Shown here: piece after piece, positions 1 through 6,668 of the stretch
Position numbering within the stretch: the stretch's first letter is position 1
How the letters are laid out: each line of letters opens with the position of its first letter
NCBI GenBank assembly: GCA_030040295.1
Contig: JASHTZ010000474.1
Coordinates: 1-8,278, forward strand
From: Terriglobia bacterium
Lineage (GTDB): Bacteria; Acidobacteriota; Terriglobia; UBA7540
Reading direction: 5' to 3'
DNA length: 8,278 bases
The notes under the pieces: model-generated
Told to the model about the DNA's origin: nothing
The model's database searches: none
Seen by the model: the letters and a program-made list of their open reading frames with translations, nothing else
Made by a program: the position numbers and the translations under genes

Positions 1-2
1 TC

Positions 3-446
3 CACCGCGATTGGGATCACCACGGCGGCTTGCCCGTTGCCCTGCCCAAGGAATGCAAGGCCACGGATCAGGCGGCTGCGGCGCTGGTGCAGGACTTAAA
101 GGATCGCGGCATGCTGGAGGACACGCTGGTGGTGTGGGGCGGAGAATTCGGGCGGACTGTTTACTGCCAGGGCCGCTTGACCGAAACCGATTACGGCCGC
201 GACCACCATCCGCGATGCTTTACCATGTGGCTGGCGGGCGGCGGATTCAAGCCCGGCTTAAACTTCGGCGAGACTGACGACTATTGCTATAACATCGTCA
301 AAGATCCCGTGCATGTACACGACTTGCACGCCACCATGCTCAACAACCTGGGAATTGACCACACGAAGTTGACATTCAAATACCAGGGGCGGCATTTCCG
401 CCTGACGGATGTGCATGGAGATGTTGTGGAGAAACTTCTTGCTTGA
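3..446 (+). CDS. DUF1501 family protein, C-terminal part (5' end outside window)
   Basis: The frame is open from base 3 to a TGA stop at 444-446, giving the last 147 residues; the start lies upstream. The translation begins HRDWDHHGG and continues with WGGEFGRT, GRDHHPRCFTMWLAGGG and DPVHVHDLHATML, ending near QGRHFRLTDVHGDVV. This series is the hallmark C-terminal half of DUF1501 proteins, which belong to the alkaline phosphatase/sulfatase-like superfamily. The conserved His and Asp residues (DWDHH, GRDHHP, HVHDLH) are the kind that bind metal in that fold. DUF1501 proteins are usually exported, but no signal peptide can be judged here. Family members often sit beside a DUF1549/DUF1553 cytochrome-like gene; that neighbour would be upstream of the window. 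Substrate unknown. The family call is firm; any enzymatic role is inference. Confidence 0.9.
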   Translation, partial: HRDWDHHGGLPVALPKECKATDQAAAALVQDLKDRGMLEDTLVVWGGEFGRTVYCQGRLTETDYGRDHHPRCFTMWLAGGGFKPGLNFGETDDYCYNIVKDPVHVHDLHATMLNNLGIDHTKLTFKYQGRHFRLTDVHGDVVEKLLA

Positions 447-507
447 GGATGGCGGGCTGTGGGAACGCGACCTGACAGAGACAGCCGAGAAGCGCGTGGG
501 TATTCAT

Positions 508-531
508 AGGGACAGATTCTCTCCCTTTTTT
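508..531 (+). terminator. Intrinsic terminator after the DUF1501 gene
   Basis: AGGGA (508-512) pairs with TCCCT (522-526). After one C-C mismatch, AG pairs with CT around a 3-nt loop. A run of six T (526-531) follows directly. The stem plus T-tract lies 62 bp after the DUF1501 stop and before the next promoter-like element, as expected for a rho-independent terminator. Confidence 0.6.
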
Positions 532-544
532 CTGAAACACCAAG

Positions 545-573
545 TTGCCTCACAGACTGTAGGTCGGTAAACT
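545..573 (+). promoter_or_regulatory. Possible sigma70-type promoter for the PilZ gene
   Basis: TTGCCT (545-550) and TAAACT (568-573) are separated by 17 bp, each matching 4 of 6 consensus bases. Transcription would start near 580, about 30 nt before the ATG at 612. It lies just downstream of the terminator at 508-531, so the PilZ gene probably forms its own unit. Match quality is only moderate. Confidence 0.4.
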
Positions 574-611
574 ATATTCACCGGAAGCTTTGGATATCCA
601 CCGGATAAATT

Positions 612-1442
612 ATGGAAAACGAGCAACGCCGTTCACCCCGAGTCATGTTCAGCATTCCCATTACCTTCCGCGGCGCGGACGAAGGTGGGAAATCCTATGA
701 GGCTACTGGCCGCACCGTTACCGTGAACCGTCATGGGGCGCGCATCCAGGTTTCGCGCTCTTTCAAGCCCGGCGATAGTCTCAGCATTCTGAATCAGACC
801 AACGGCCAGGAGGCGGAATTCCGAGTCATCGGCCCCATCGCCCCTCCCACCAATAAAGTGGGCGACTGGGGGGTTGAGTGCGTGCACATGGACAAGAACA
901 TCTGGGAAATCGATTTCCCACCCATTGTCGAGGATTCCGATGCCCATATCCTGCTTGCTTGCCGGAGTTGCCAGAAGCTGACTTTGCAATCGCTCTCACT
1001 AGTGGAAGTGGAGGTTCTCGAAACAGCAGGGTTGCTGACCAAGCCCTGCCTCAACTGTGGCGAGGCAACTCCCTGGGGATATCCGAAGCGCGGTTTTGAG
1101 GTGGAAACTCAAACCTATCAGGCCGCAGTGAGAGAGGCCACCACGGGATATGCCCTCGACTCGGAGCGCCGGAAGTCGTTTCGGAAGCCGGCTCAACTCC
1201 CTGTGCGGGTGCGGGATTATTACGGCGAAGTGGATCTTGCCCAAACGGAAAACATCTCGCAGGAAGGCTTGTGCTTCACCAGCGATAAAAAGTACCTGCT
1301 GGGCCAGGGAATTATGGTCATTTGCCCGTACGATCCCGCGAATGAAAAAGCCGAAGCGCGCGCCCGCATCGTCCGCACGGAGTCTGCGAGCGAAGGGGAG
1401 CGGCACGTTTACGGCGTACACTTCGATCAGCCGCTGCACTAA
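612..1442 (+). CDS. PilZ-domain protein with two PilZ units around a four-Cys zinc-ribbon-like insert
   Basis: 276 residues, no signal peptide or membrane segment, so probably cytoplasmic. The C-terminal unit (about 185-275) has both c-di-GMP-binding signatures of PilZ: RxxxR (R187, R191) and NxSxxG (N214, S216, G219). The N-terminal unit (about 5-105) starts with RxxxR (R6, R10), but where (D/N)xSxxG is expected it reads TVNRHG, with T37 and N39 replacing the Asp/Asn and Ser. It may therefore have lost ligand binding. Between them lie two CxxC pairs (C117/C120 and C146/C149) resembling a zinc ribbon. The ATG has only a weak GGA (603-605) six bases upstream, but the RRSPR motif begins at residue 6, so the start fits. 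The likely role is a c-di-GMP-responsive effector; its partner is unknown. A hairpin follows the stop. Confidence 0.82.
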   Translation: MENEQRRSPRVMFSIPITFRGADEGGKSYEATGRTVTVNRHGARIQVSRSFKPGDSLSILNQTNGQEAEFRVIGPIAPPTNKVGDWGVECVHMDKNIWEIDFPPIVEDSDAHILLACRSCQKLTLQSLSLVEVEVLETAGLLTKPCLNCGEATPWGYPKRGFEVETQTYQAAVREATTGYALDSERRKSFRKPAQLPVRVRDYYGEVDLAQTENISQEGLCFTSDKKYLLGQGIMVICPYDPANEKAEARARIVRTESASEGERHVYGVHFDQPLH

Positions 1443-1478
1443 AAGAGCCATTCCCGTTTGAAGGGAATGAATCCTCTT
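1443..1478 (+). terminator. Hairpin after the PilZ gene, possible terminator
   Basis: CATTCCC (1449-1455) and GGGAATG (1463-1469) form a perfect 7-bp stem with a 7-nt loop. Outside it AAGAG (1443-1447) can pair with CTCTT (1474-1478) across an asymmetric internal loop. It begins directly at the PilZ stop codon. There is no clear T-run after it, so termination is only suggested. Confidence 0.45.
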
Positions 1479-1746
1479 CCCGCTGCACCTCGTCACCCGC
1501 TGAATTTCGCCGGCCTGCGATTTCTCTTGGCACAAAGCGCCTCCAGCTATCCTGCGCGAAATTGATTTTGAGGGCAAGAAATGAAGAAATCGAACGCGCA
1601 ATTTAATTTCACAAGTTGCCCCACACCTCGGGCTCAACCCAAGGTTCGATTGAAGTCCGCAGGGCAGGGCGCTACAATTGGTTCATCGCCGAGAATTGTG
1701 CGATGCCCCAGCGCTATCTCCGCTGAGGTCAGTAAAGGATTCCGCC
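1479..1746. other. Non-coding gap before the small secreted protein pair
   Basis: Together with the preceding hairpin, about 300 bp separate the PilZ gene from the next start. Apart from the promoter-like element at 1650-1678 and the ribosome-binding site at 1734-1739, no gene, repeat or RNA structure was recognised. Frames open across this stretch have no ribosome-binding site and no recognisable protein. Confidence 0.5.
1650..1678 (+). promoter_or_regulatory. Sigma70-type promoter for the small secreted protein pair
   Basis: TTGAAG (1650-1655, 4 of 6) and TACAAT (1673-1678, 5 of 6) are exactly 17 bp apart. Transcription would start near 1685, leaving a leader of about 60 nt before the ATG at 1747. 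The frame of the downstream gene stays open back to 1678, but that codon lies inside the -10 box, so the element also rules out the longer start. Confidence 0.6.
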
Positions 1747-2133
1747 ATGGGTCAAACCCGCCCGGCGCCCAAATTTCGCGGATTCTTGATTTCTCCGTGC
1801 CTCGTGGTGGTTGCCACTTTGATTTTGCTGGCAACAGTGAGGCTGCAGAGCGCGCAGAATCCTGTTCCCACCAAAACTGGCGAAGCCGCAGCTCCCCCTT
1901 CGGCGCTGAATGATCAACCCACCGCGAGTACTCCCAAGGAGAAGGAGGAATCGAAGAAATCCAGTGCCGGCAAAACCGAGACAGACGCGGCTGAGCTTTC
2001 CGCCTTAGCCGACCAGCTCCGGGATGAATTGAATAAACTCAACGTCAATGTCCTTCCCCTGGACGTTCTCGCGAAGACACAGAAGCTGGAGAAGTTGGCC
2101 AAAAAAATCAAGGGGGAGGCCTATGAGCATTAG
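1747..2133 (+). CDS. Small exported protein of unknown function, paralogue 1
   Basis: 128 residues. The ATG at 1747 is chosen because AAAGGA (1734-1739) lies 7 nt upstream and a promoter precedes it. Residues 1-36 look like a signal peptide or N-terminal anchor: basic start, then hydrophobic LISPCLVVVATLILL, with possible cleavage after LQSA. Residues 37-79 are a low-complexity linker rich in Pro, Ser, Thr, Lys and Glu. Residues 80-124 form a predicted helical module with heptad-like Leu spacing (ELSALADQLRDELNKL, then KLEKLAKKIK). This module is repeated in the next gene, with 23 of 45 positions identical and no gaps. No catalytic residues or cysteine pair are visible. It probably works in the periplasm or attached to the inner membrane. 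The module resembles uncharacterised small secreted acidobacterial proteins (recollection, not a search). Confidence 0.75.
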   Translation: MGQTRPAPKFRGFLISPCLVVVATLILLATVRLQSAQNPVPTKTGEAAAPPSALNDQPTASTPKEKEESKKSSAGKTETDAAELSALADQLRDELNKLNVNVLPLDVLAKTQKLEKLAKKIKGEAYEH

Positions 2134-2184
2134 CCGTTTGGCCGCGTCGGCTGCCTCCTGGCGCGCGAGGGAAAGGATCTCCGC

Positions 2185-2592
2185 ATGATGGGATCAGCCC
2201 GGTTTGCGAGACTGCGAGGATTAATTCCGGCGGTAGGACTGTTCATCATTCTTCCGTGGATCACTCCCGCTGCCGTCCTTGCACAGTCAACGGGACCTGG
2301 CATTCAAAGCCCCGGCGTTCAGACCAACAGCTCGCGTTCGCGGCCAGGGAATCCCAATGATATTAGTAACGACATTCCCGTGCCCATGACCGATTTGCAA
2401 AGGCAAAGTATTATGCGCGCCAATTTCGCGAAATCAAAAAGCGATGCGGAGGAGCTGGCCACCCTGGCCAAGGGGCTTCGGGACCTGCTGGACAAACCAA
2501 ATGTCAAAGTCCCTCCCAGTGAAATCTTTAACCGCGCCGATAAAATCGAAAGGCTGGCGAAGAAGATCCGCGACGAAACCAAAGGGTTTTGA
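2185..2592 (+). CDS. Small exported protein of unknown function, paralogue 2
   Basis: 135 residues. GAAAGGA (2171-2177) lies 7 nt before the ATG at 2185; a second ATG at 2188 would drop one residue. Residues 1-34 form a signal peptide (RFARLRG basic region, hydrophobic AVGLFIILPW, cleavage likely after AVLA). A polar Ser/Pro/Asn-rich linker follows (about 35-68). The C-terminal helical module (87-131) matches that of the preceding gene: EELATLAKGLRDLLDK, then KIERLAKKIRDE. The gap between the two genes is 51 bp without a promoter or terminator, so they are probably co-transcribed. Even the sequence around the two ribosome-binding sites is alike (AAAGGAT, then a C-rich stretch before ATG), consistent with tandem duplication. 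Function unknown. Confidence 0.75.
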   Translation: MMGSARFARLRGLIPAVGLFIILPWITPAAVLAQSTGPGIQSPGVQTNSSRSRPGNPNDISNDIPVPMTDLQRQSIMRANFAKSKSDAEELATLAKGLRDLLDKPNVKVPPSEIFNRADKIERLAKKIRDETKGF

Positions 2593-2620
2593 GGGGCGCT
2601 GCCCGGTTGAGCCGGCCCCT
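2592..2620. terminator. GC-rich hairpin between convergent genes, possible terminator
   Basis: AGGGGC (2592-2597) is complementary to GCCCCT (2615-2620); an alternative inner CCGG/CCGG pairing competes with it. It fills most of the 46-bp gap between the converging ends at 2592 and 2639. There is no T-run on either side, so a bidirectional terminator is only a suggestion from position. Confidence 0.3.
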
Positions 2621-2638
2621 TGAGGGCAAGCCCCAACA

Positions 2639-3145
2639 TCATTTCCGAGTCAGCGTCAGCCGTGCAAAAGGCTTCATGCCTCCTTTTTCCTCAGAATCCA
2701 TCTGCCACTCCCATTTGCTCAATTCGCGATGATAGATAAATTGGGTGTGAAAGGTGGAGTCCTTGCCCTTAAAAAGGAATGGAATAGCGTCGCCGCTGCG
2801 CTTGGCGAGTGCCACGGTGCTGTCATACATACCTCCGTAGGTGTCCAGCCAGAAGCACATGTACTCGCCGGCAGATTGATCCCAGCCGACAAAGACCATG
2901 GCTTCATAATCGGGCTGGCCCTGGGGGTTCTTCTCGTGCGAGATTTCATGTATCCGCAAATATTGATGTCCCAGCACCCATTCCGCAGCGACGTCGTGGG
3001 TGGTTTGCTTGCCCATGATGGTCCCCTGGAGAATCCAGTTTCCGGCCAGCTTATCGAGCAGGTCATCGTGGAAGGTCGGTTGCTGTGCGAAAACACTTCC
3101 GGCGGCGATTGTCAGGATCGCGGCTGCTTTCAGAATGGTGCGCAT
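2639..3145 (-). CDS. Secreted DUF1579-like (lipocalin-like) protein
   Basis: 168 residues. The ATG has AGGGAGAA (3153-3160) 7 nt upstream. Residues 1-20 form a typical signal peptide (MRTILKAAAILTIAAG, cleavage after VFA). The mature part begins with LLDKLAGNWILQGTIMGK, then AAEWVLGHQYLRIHE, YEAMVFVGWDQ and FWLDTYGG. This GxW start followed by alternating beta-strand-like segments is what DUF1579 and similar small beta-barrel proteins show, and the length fits a single domain. No cysteines remain in the mature region apart from one in YMCFW. It is the last gene of the minus-strand operon, 54 bp after the inactive TldD-like gene. It may bind a ligand or assist the exported TldD-type proteins, but nothing in the sequence proves a link. 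The family assignment is by recognition only. Confidence 0.75.
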   Translation of the reverse strand: MRTILKAAAILTIAAGSVFAQQPTFHDDLLDKLAGNWILQGTIMGKQTTHDVAAEWVLGHQYLRIHEISHEKNPQGQPDYEAMVFVGWDQSAGEYMCFWLDTYGGMYDSTVALAKRSGDAIPFLFKGKDSTFHTQFIYHRELSKWEWQMDSEEKGGMKPFARLTLTRK

Positions 3146-3199
3146 TCAAATGTTCTCCCTTCAGGGTGAAACAATTCATCCATTGCAAGGGCCGTGGTG

Positions 3200-4870
3200 C
3201 TAATGATCGAAGTACGGATGTTTAGAAAGCGGCAAGCGTGGAAGCTCGCCGGTTGGAGGTTTAAGGCTCAGGTCCTCGAAAAGCAGCGAGGGGGCGACAA
3301 ACGACACCAGCGGAGCTCCGGCCTGCCCCGGATATAGGCGGCCTCCGTAGGCGGCAAATGGAATGGTGTAAACCGTCAGATCGCGCGAAGCGGCAATGAG
3401 GTCTTTGAAAGCCTCGTCATCCAGCCCATCGAATTGGCCAACGCGTATCAACTCTTCCCGGCCGTCGGGATACACCCTGTAAATCTCCCGCCCCACCCCC
3501 CGCGCGAGCACGCCGAATTCCTTGTTTCGCTGTTTGACCAAGGTCATCAACTCGTTTTTCAACTCCTGCTCACTCATGCCGTCGGTCACGTTGACGAGCA
3601 CGTTGCTTGGCTGCGCCCCGAAGGTGCGATAACTCCCTGTGCTTTGGGATATGCCGGAGACGGGGTCGCGCGCGTTGAGCAAGGTTTTCAGGAATCCGTT
3701 TTCCACCAGAGTCGCGGGCCGCGCGCGCACACCCTCATCGTCCACCGCGTGGCCGCCCGCCAGCGGCGTCCCCTGATAGGACGATTGCGTGGGATCATCC
3801 ACGACGCTCATAAAACTGGGCAGCACGCGCGCGCCCAGGCGGTCCTGAAACCTGCTGACGTTCTGCGCCGCGTAGGCTTCCATTTGGGGATTGTCCGACG
3901 CGGGTGTGCGCATGGCCAGCAACTTGGGAATGAAGACCTGGCTCAAAACTTCCGCGGCCGCTGCACCCTCGAAAAGCACGGGACCGTTGTAACGATCGAC
4001 AAACGGCGCCCGCCGCATGCGCGTCAGCCGGTCCGCCATTGCGTCAATCTGTTTCGCCAGCTCAGCTTGGTTGGGAAGCGCTTCCACAGAGCTTGCCGAG
4101 GCCATCACCCAGTCCGGCAATTCCGTGCCGTCAAGGGCCTGGGTTTGGGCCATGGCCATAAAGGTTGCCGCGGAGTTTTCTTCCGTTACAGAGCTCCCCT
4201 CGCTGTTGAGGTACCAGGAGCGCGTATCGCCGAGGTTCAGGCTGGCGGAGGAGGTGTAAATCTCCGGGGCGTTTCGGAAACGGGCGGAAAGATCCCGCAC
4301 CAGAGCCTCGGCTTGGGTGAGGTCCATCTTCACCGGTGAGAAGGCCGCCAGCGCCGTTGAGGGCTGCTCCTTGCTGAAATCGGGAAGGTCCTCGCGAGCC
4401 TTTCGATTCTCCAGTGCTCCGCGCTTTCGCGAAATCATTTCCAGCGCTTCTTTGTACGCCGTGTCCGTGGCCAGCCAAATGTGACGCCGCAATTCCCGGT
4501 AGTCATCATCAAGGGGGAGCAGGACGGATTCGGTAAGCCCGTTGGCTTGGGGAGGGTAAGTCATGAAATTGCTGTTGTCGCGCTGGTAGTCCCCCACCCG
4601 AACCTGCACCGTCAGGAAGCGGCTGCGCGCCACGTCGCCGGAAAGCAGAGCTCCGAAAGTGGCGGAAGTATCGAGCGAGCGCCGGTCCTGAATGCGATAC
4701 GAAATGAAATAGGGCTTGTCGAGCTGTTCCAGCCGCAATTGCGTCATGGAGCGGTTCAGTTCGTCGCGCATCGCCCTCATCACCACGTCGTCGGCCGCCG
4801 GTGTGGATGCGGGGAACAAACACACACCCAGCAAGAAAATTGCGGCTTTCCTTGCAACCCTTCTCGGCAT
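3200..4870 (-). CDS. Exported TldD/PmbA(TldE)-like protein lacking the metal site
   Basis: 556 residues. The ATG at 4870 is preferred over the in-frame TTG at 4876 because AAGGA lies 8 nt upstream of it. Residues 1-26 are a signal peptide (MPRRVARKAAIFLLGVC, cleavage near TPAA). The body aligns along its length with the upstream gene product: PYFISYRIQD, SWYLNSEGS, a central GPVLFEG segment, VVDDPT, DDEGVRARPATLVENGFLK, and YRVYPDGREELIR. It is therefore a TldD/PmbA-family protein. Where the neighbour has HEVFGH, this protein reads SQVFIP (310-315), and the C-terminal Cys ligand is absent from the AYGGRLYPGQAG region. It is thus probably a non-catalytic partner, as TldE is to TldD in Escherichia coli, where the two form a heterodimer. 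It starts 60 bp after the upstream gene. The frame is intact, arguing against decay. Confidence 0.85.
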   Translation of the reverse strand: MPRRVARKAAIFLLGVCLFPASTPAADDVVMRAMRDELNRSMTQLRLEQLDKPYFISYRIQDRRSLDTSATFGALLSGDVARSRFLTVQVRVGDYQRDNSNFMTYPPQANGLTESVLLPLDDDYRELRRHIWLATDTAYKEALEMISRKRGALENRKAREDLPDFSKEQPSTALAAFSPVKMDLTQAEALVRDLSARFRNAPEIYTSSASLNLGDTRSWYLNSEGSSVTEENSAATFMAMAQTQALDGTELPDWVMASASSVEALPNQAELAKQIDAMADRLTRMRRAPFVDRYNGPVLFEGAAAAEVLSQVFIPKLLAMRTPASDNPQMEAYAAQNVSRFQDRLGARVLPSFMSVVDDPTQSSYQGTPLAGGHAVDDEGVRARPATLVENGFLKTLLNARDPVSGISQSTGSYRTFGAQPSNVLVNVTDGMSEQELKNELMTLVKQRNKEFGVLARGVGREIYRVYPDGREELIRVGQFDGLDDEAFKDLIAASRDLTVYTIPFAAYGGRLYPGQAGAPLVSFVAPSLLFEDLSLKPPTGELPRLPLSKHPYFDH

Positions 4871-4930
4871 TCTCAAATTCCTTCTTCGCTTGCGGCTCGA
4901 TGTGGTGAAACTTCCGAATCCAGATTCTTC

Positions 4931-6598
4931 CTACTGAATGGGCGCAGCAAGAATGGGCGCGCGCGCCGTGGACTTCTCCTTCTTCTGCACTTCGATCTGC
5001 GAGATGAGGATATCGGGCGAGGAAGCGGCGACGGGTACGGAGCCCGATTCCGCGCCGCAGACTCCGTTGAACGTCGCAACTGCGTCGTCGCCGGCTTCGA
5101 TCTTGCTGAAGGCGGTGAGCGGCGTGCCGATCAGATTGACCCCGCGCACCAATTCCTCGCGCCCGTCGGGATAAATGCGATAGACCATGATGGGCAGCAC
5201 GTTGAAGGCGTTGGGAGTAAAACGGCTGGTGAGCGTAAACCCGCCCTGAATGTCCTCAAAATACAGCCCGAACTTCTGGTTTTGCCTTTTTATTTCGTCG
5301 ATCAGCCTCTGCTTCAATTCGGCGCGCGAGACCGGGTGATCGACCACCACAATGAGATTGGATTGACGGGCCACAGGCGCATTGCCCTGCTGCCTTCGGC
5401 CATGACCGTTGGAATTCGGGAAACCCTCGATGGGAGAGCGCGACATCAGGAAATTCTTGAGGATGCCGTGGTCCACCACGATGACCTTTCGCGCCGCCAC
5501 GCCCTCATTATCAAAGTCATATGAGCCGGCAAGTTCGTCCTTTCCCAAGCGAGGCAATGTGGGGTCAGAAACGACGGAGAAATTGGCCGGAAGGATTTTT
5601 TCTCCCACCATTTTCTTGAATGTCTGCCCTTCGTTTTCGCCTTTTTGCCGGTGCCCTTCAATGCGGTGGCCAAATACTTCGTGAAAGAAAACGCCGCTGG
5701 CCCGGCCGGAAAGAATCGCCGGCCCGGTGTAGGGATCAACAATCGGCGCCACGCGCAAGGCTTGCAAGTCCTTGATCATCTGGTCGGCGACTTTCAGCAC
5801 GGCTTCGTCGGACGGCAGTCCCTCCGGTTCGGCGGAATAGAAAGACTCGTATCGCGGCAGATCCATGCCGTCGTCGGCCTTGGTTTGAGCGGACAAATAG
5901 AGATGGTAGAAGGGGCGCGAAACTTCGATCTCGGAGCCGTCGCTGTTGACGTACCAGCGGGTTTCAATGTCTCCCAGAAAGGTCGCTGTGGCGGAATAGA
6001 TGTTGCCGAAACGGGCAAAGGGCGCCGTATACTTTCGCGCTTTGTCCTCCCAAACCTTTCGGTCGACCCTCATAACGCGCAGGTCATCGTAATGTTTGGC
6101 CGCAGGCGCGGAAGAGAAATCATCCGATTTGTCTTCCTGCGCCACTTTGACCTGAACTTCGGTGGTGACCGCGGCAAGCTGCTCAACCGCCTGCTTGTAC
6201 TTGAGGTCGGTGTAGTACCACAGGACGCTCCGCAGCGCATCGGGATCTGCCTCAATAGGAACTTGCAGGGGCCCGATGGAATCAGGCCCGTCGCCGCGCG
6301 CTCCGTGGGTGTTATCCAGATGAGGGCTTCCCACTCGCAGGTCGATATCCAACTGGCGGCTCCGGCTCTGCGCGCTGGTTTCGAGCTTTCCGAAAGTCCC
6401 GGTTACATTGACGACCTGATCGTCCGTGATTTCATAGCTGATGAAATAAGGCGGGGAACTCTGCGTTTTGAATGCCGTCTGGGATCGGGCCAACTCCGCC
6501 TTCATTGCTCCCAGAATTTTTGCCGTCTCGGCATCTTGAGCTCTCAAGGCTGGAGCAGTAAGCGCGAGCGCGATGGTGAACGTAATCAGTACTCGCAA
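4931..6598 (-). CDS. Exported TldD-like metalloprotease (HExxxH)
   Basis: 555 residues from the TTG at 6598, chosen because GGAGG (6610-6614) precedes it and residues 2-21 then form a clean signal peptide (RVLITFTIALALTAPALRAQ). Upstream ATGs at 6628 and 6649 lie in or above the promoter and lack a ribosome-binding site. In this numbering HEVFGH is at 306-311 (H306, E307, H311) inside SGRASGVFFHEVFGHRIEGHR. The distal ligand is C514 in NGVCGAESGSVPVAASSP, which closely resembles the TldD C-terminal Cys motif. GHGRRQQGNAP and YRIYPDGREELVRG are further TldD hallmarks. Known TldD/TldE acts in the cytoplasm on unfolded or modified peptides; the signal peptide here suggests periplasmic action. 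It is the first gene of a three-gene operon with its paralogue and a DUF1579-like protein. Substrate unknown. Confidence 0.88.
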   Translation of the reverse strand: MRVLITFTIALALTAPALRAQDAETAKILGAMKAELARSQTAFKTQSSPPYFISYEITDDQVVNVTGTFGKLETSAQSRSRQLDIDLRVGSPHLDNTHGARGDGPDSIGPLQVPIEADPDALRSVLWYYTDLKYKQAVEQLAAVTTEVQVKVAQEDKSDDFSSAPAAKHYDDLRVMRVDRKVWEDKARKYTAPFARFGNIYSATATFLGDIETRWYVNSDGSEIEVSRPFYHLYLSAQTKADDGMDLPRYESFYSAEPEGLPSDEAVLKVADQMIKDLQALRVAPIVDPYTGPAILSGRASGVFFHEVFGHRIEGHRQKGENEGQTFKKMVGEKILPANFSVVSDPTLPRLGKDELAGSYDFDNEGVAARKVIVVDHGILKNFLMSRSPIEGFPNSNGHGRRQQGNAPVARQSNLIVVVDHPVSRAELKQRLIDEIKRQNQKFGLYFEDIQGGFTLTSRFTPNAFNVLPIMVYRIYPDGREELVRGVNLIGTPLTAFSKIEAGDDAVATFNGVCGAESGSVPVAASSPDILISQIEVQKKEKSTARAPILAAPIQ

Positions 6599-6607
6599 GG
6601 CAGTTAA

Positions 6608-6614
6608 ATCCTCC
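6608..6614 (-). promoter_or_regulatory. Shine-Dalgarno site deciding the TTG start of the TldD-like gene
   Basis: The minus strand reads GGAGGAT here, then 9 nt to the TTG at 6598-6596. It is the only strong ribosome-binding site near any candidate start of this gene, and it lies between the predicted transcription start (about 6620) and the TTG. Confidence 0.6.
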
Positions 6615-6626
6615 GGGGAGTTTTCC

Positions 6627-6655
6627 ATCCTACGGAAGGATATCTCCATCGTCAA
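6627..6655 (-). promoter_or_regulatory. Sigma70-type promoter of the TldD-like operon
   Basis: On the minus strand TTGACG (6655-6650, 5 of 6) is followed after 17 bp by TAGGAT (6632-6627, 4 of 6). Transcription would begin near 6620, giving a leader of about 22 nt that holds the GGAGG site and the TTG start. CGTAGG-type hexamers flank the element in inverted orientation: CCTACG at 6629-6634 overlaps the -10 box and CGTAGG at 6663-6668 lies just beyond the -35 box. This suggests control by the same factor that may read the upstream repeats. Confidence 0.55.
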
Positions 6656-6668
6656 CTTTTTACGTAGG
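6629..6668. repeat. Inverted CCTACG/CGTAGG pair flanking the operon promoter
   Basis: CCTACG (6629-6634) and CGTAGG (6663-6668) are exact inverted copies separated by 28 bp, and the -35 box lies between them. The hexamer is the core of the four longer repeats at 6803-7032. The right copy is also preceded by a T-run (6657-6661), as those repeats are. It could be a pair of weaker operator half-sites. Confidence 0.45.

Noticed and set aside
999..1637. 212-codon minus-strand frame opposite the PilZ gene
   Set aside because: It mostly overlaps a gene with intact PilZ motifs, and its translation shows no domain or ribosome-binding site.
1678..1746. Upstream extension of the first small secreted protein to 1678
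   Set aside because: That start lies inside the predicted -10 box and would bury the signal peptide; the ATG at 1747 has AAAGGA at good spacing.
3434..6607. Long plus-strand open frames (3434-4339, 4481-5524, 5645-6607) opposite the TldD-like genes
   Set aside because: They are antisense to two clearly recognisable proteins, have no recognisable domains or ribosome-binding sites, and their composition (many His, Arg, Gly, Val) is typical of the reverse strand of GC-rich genes.
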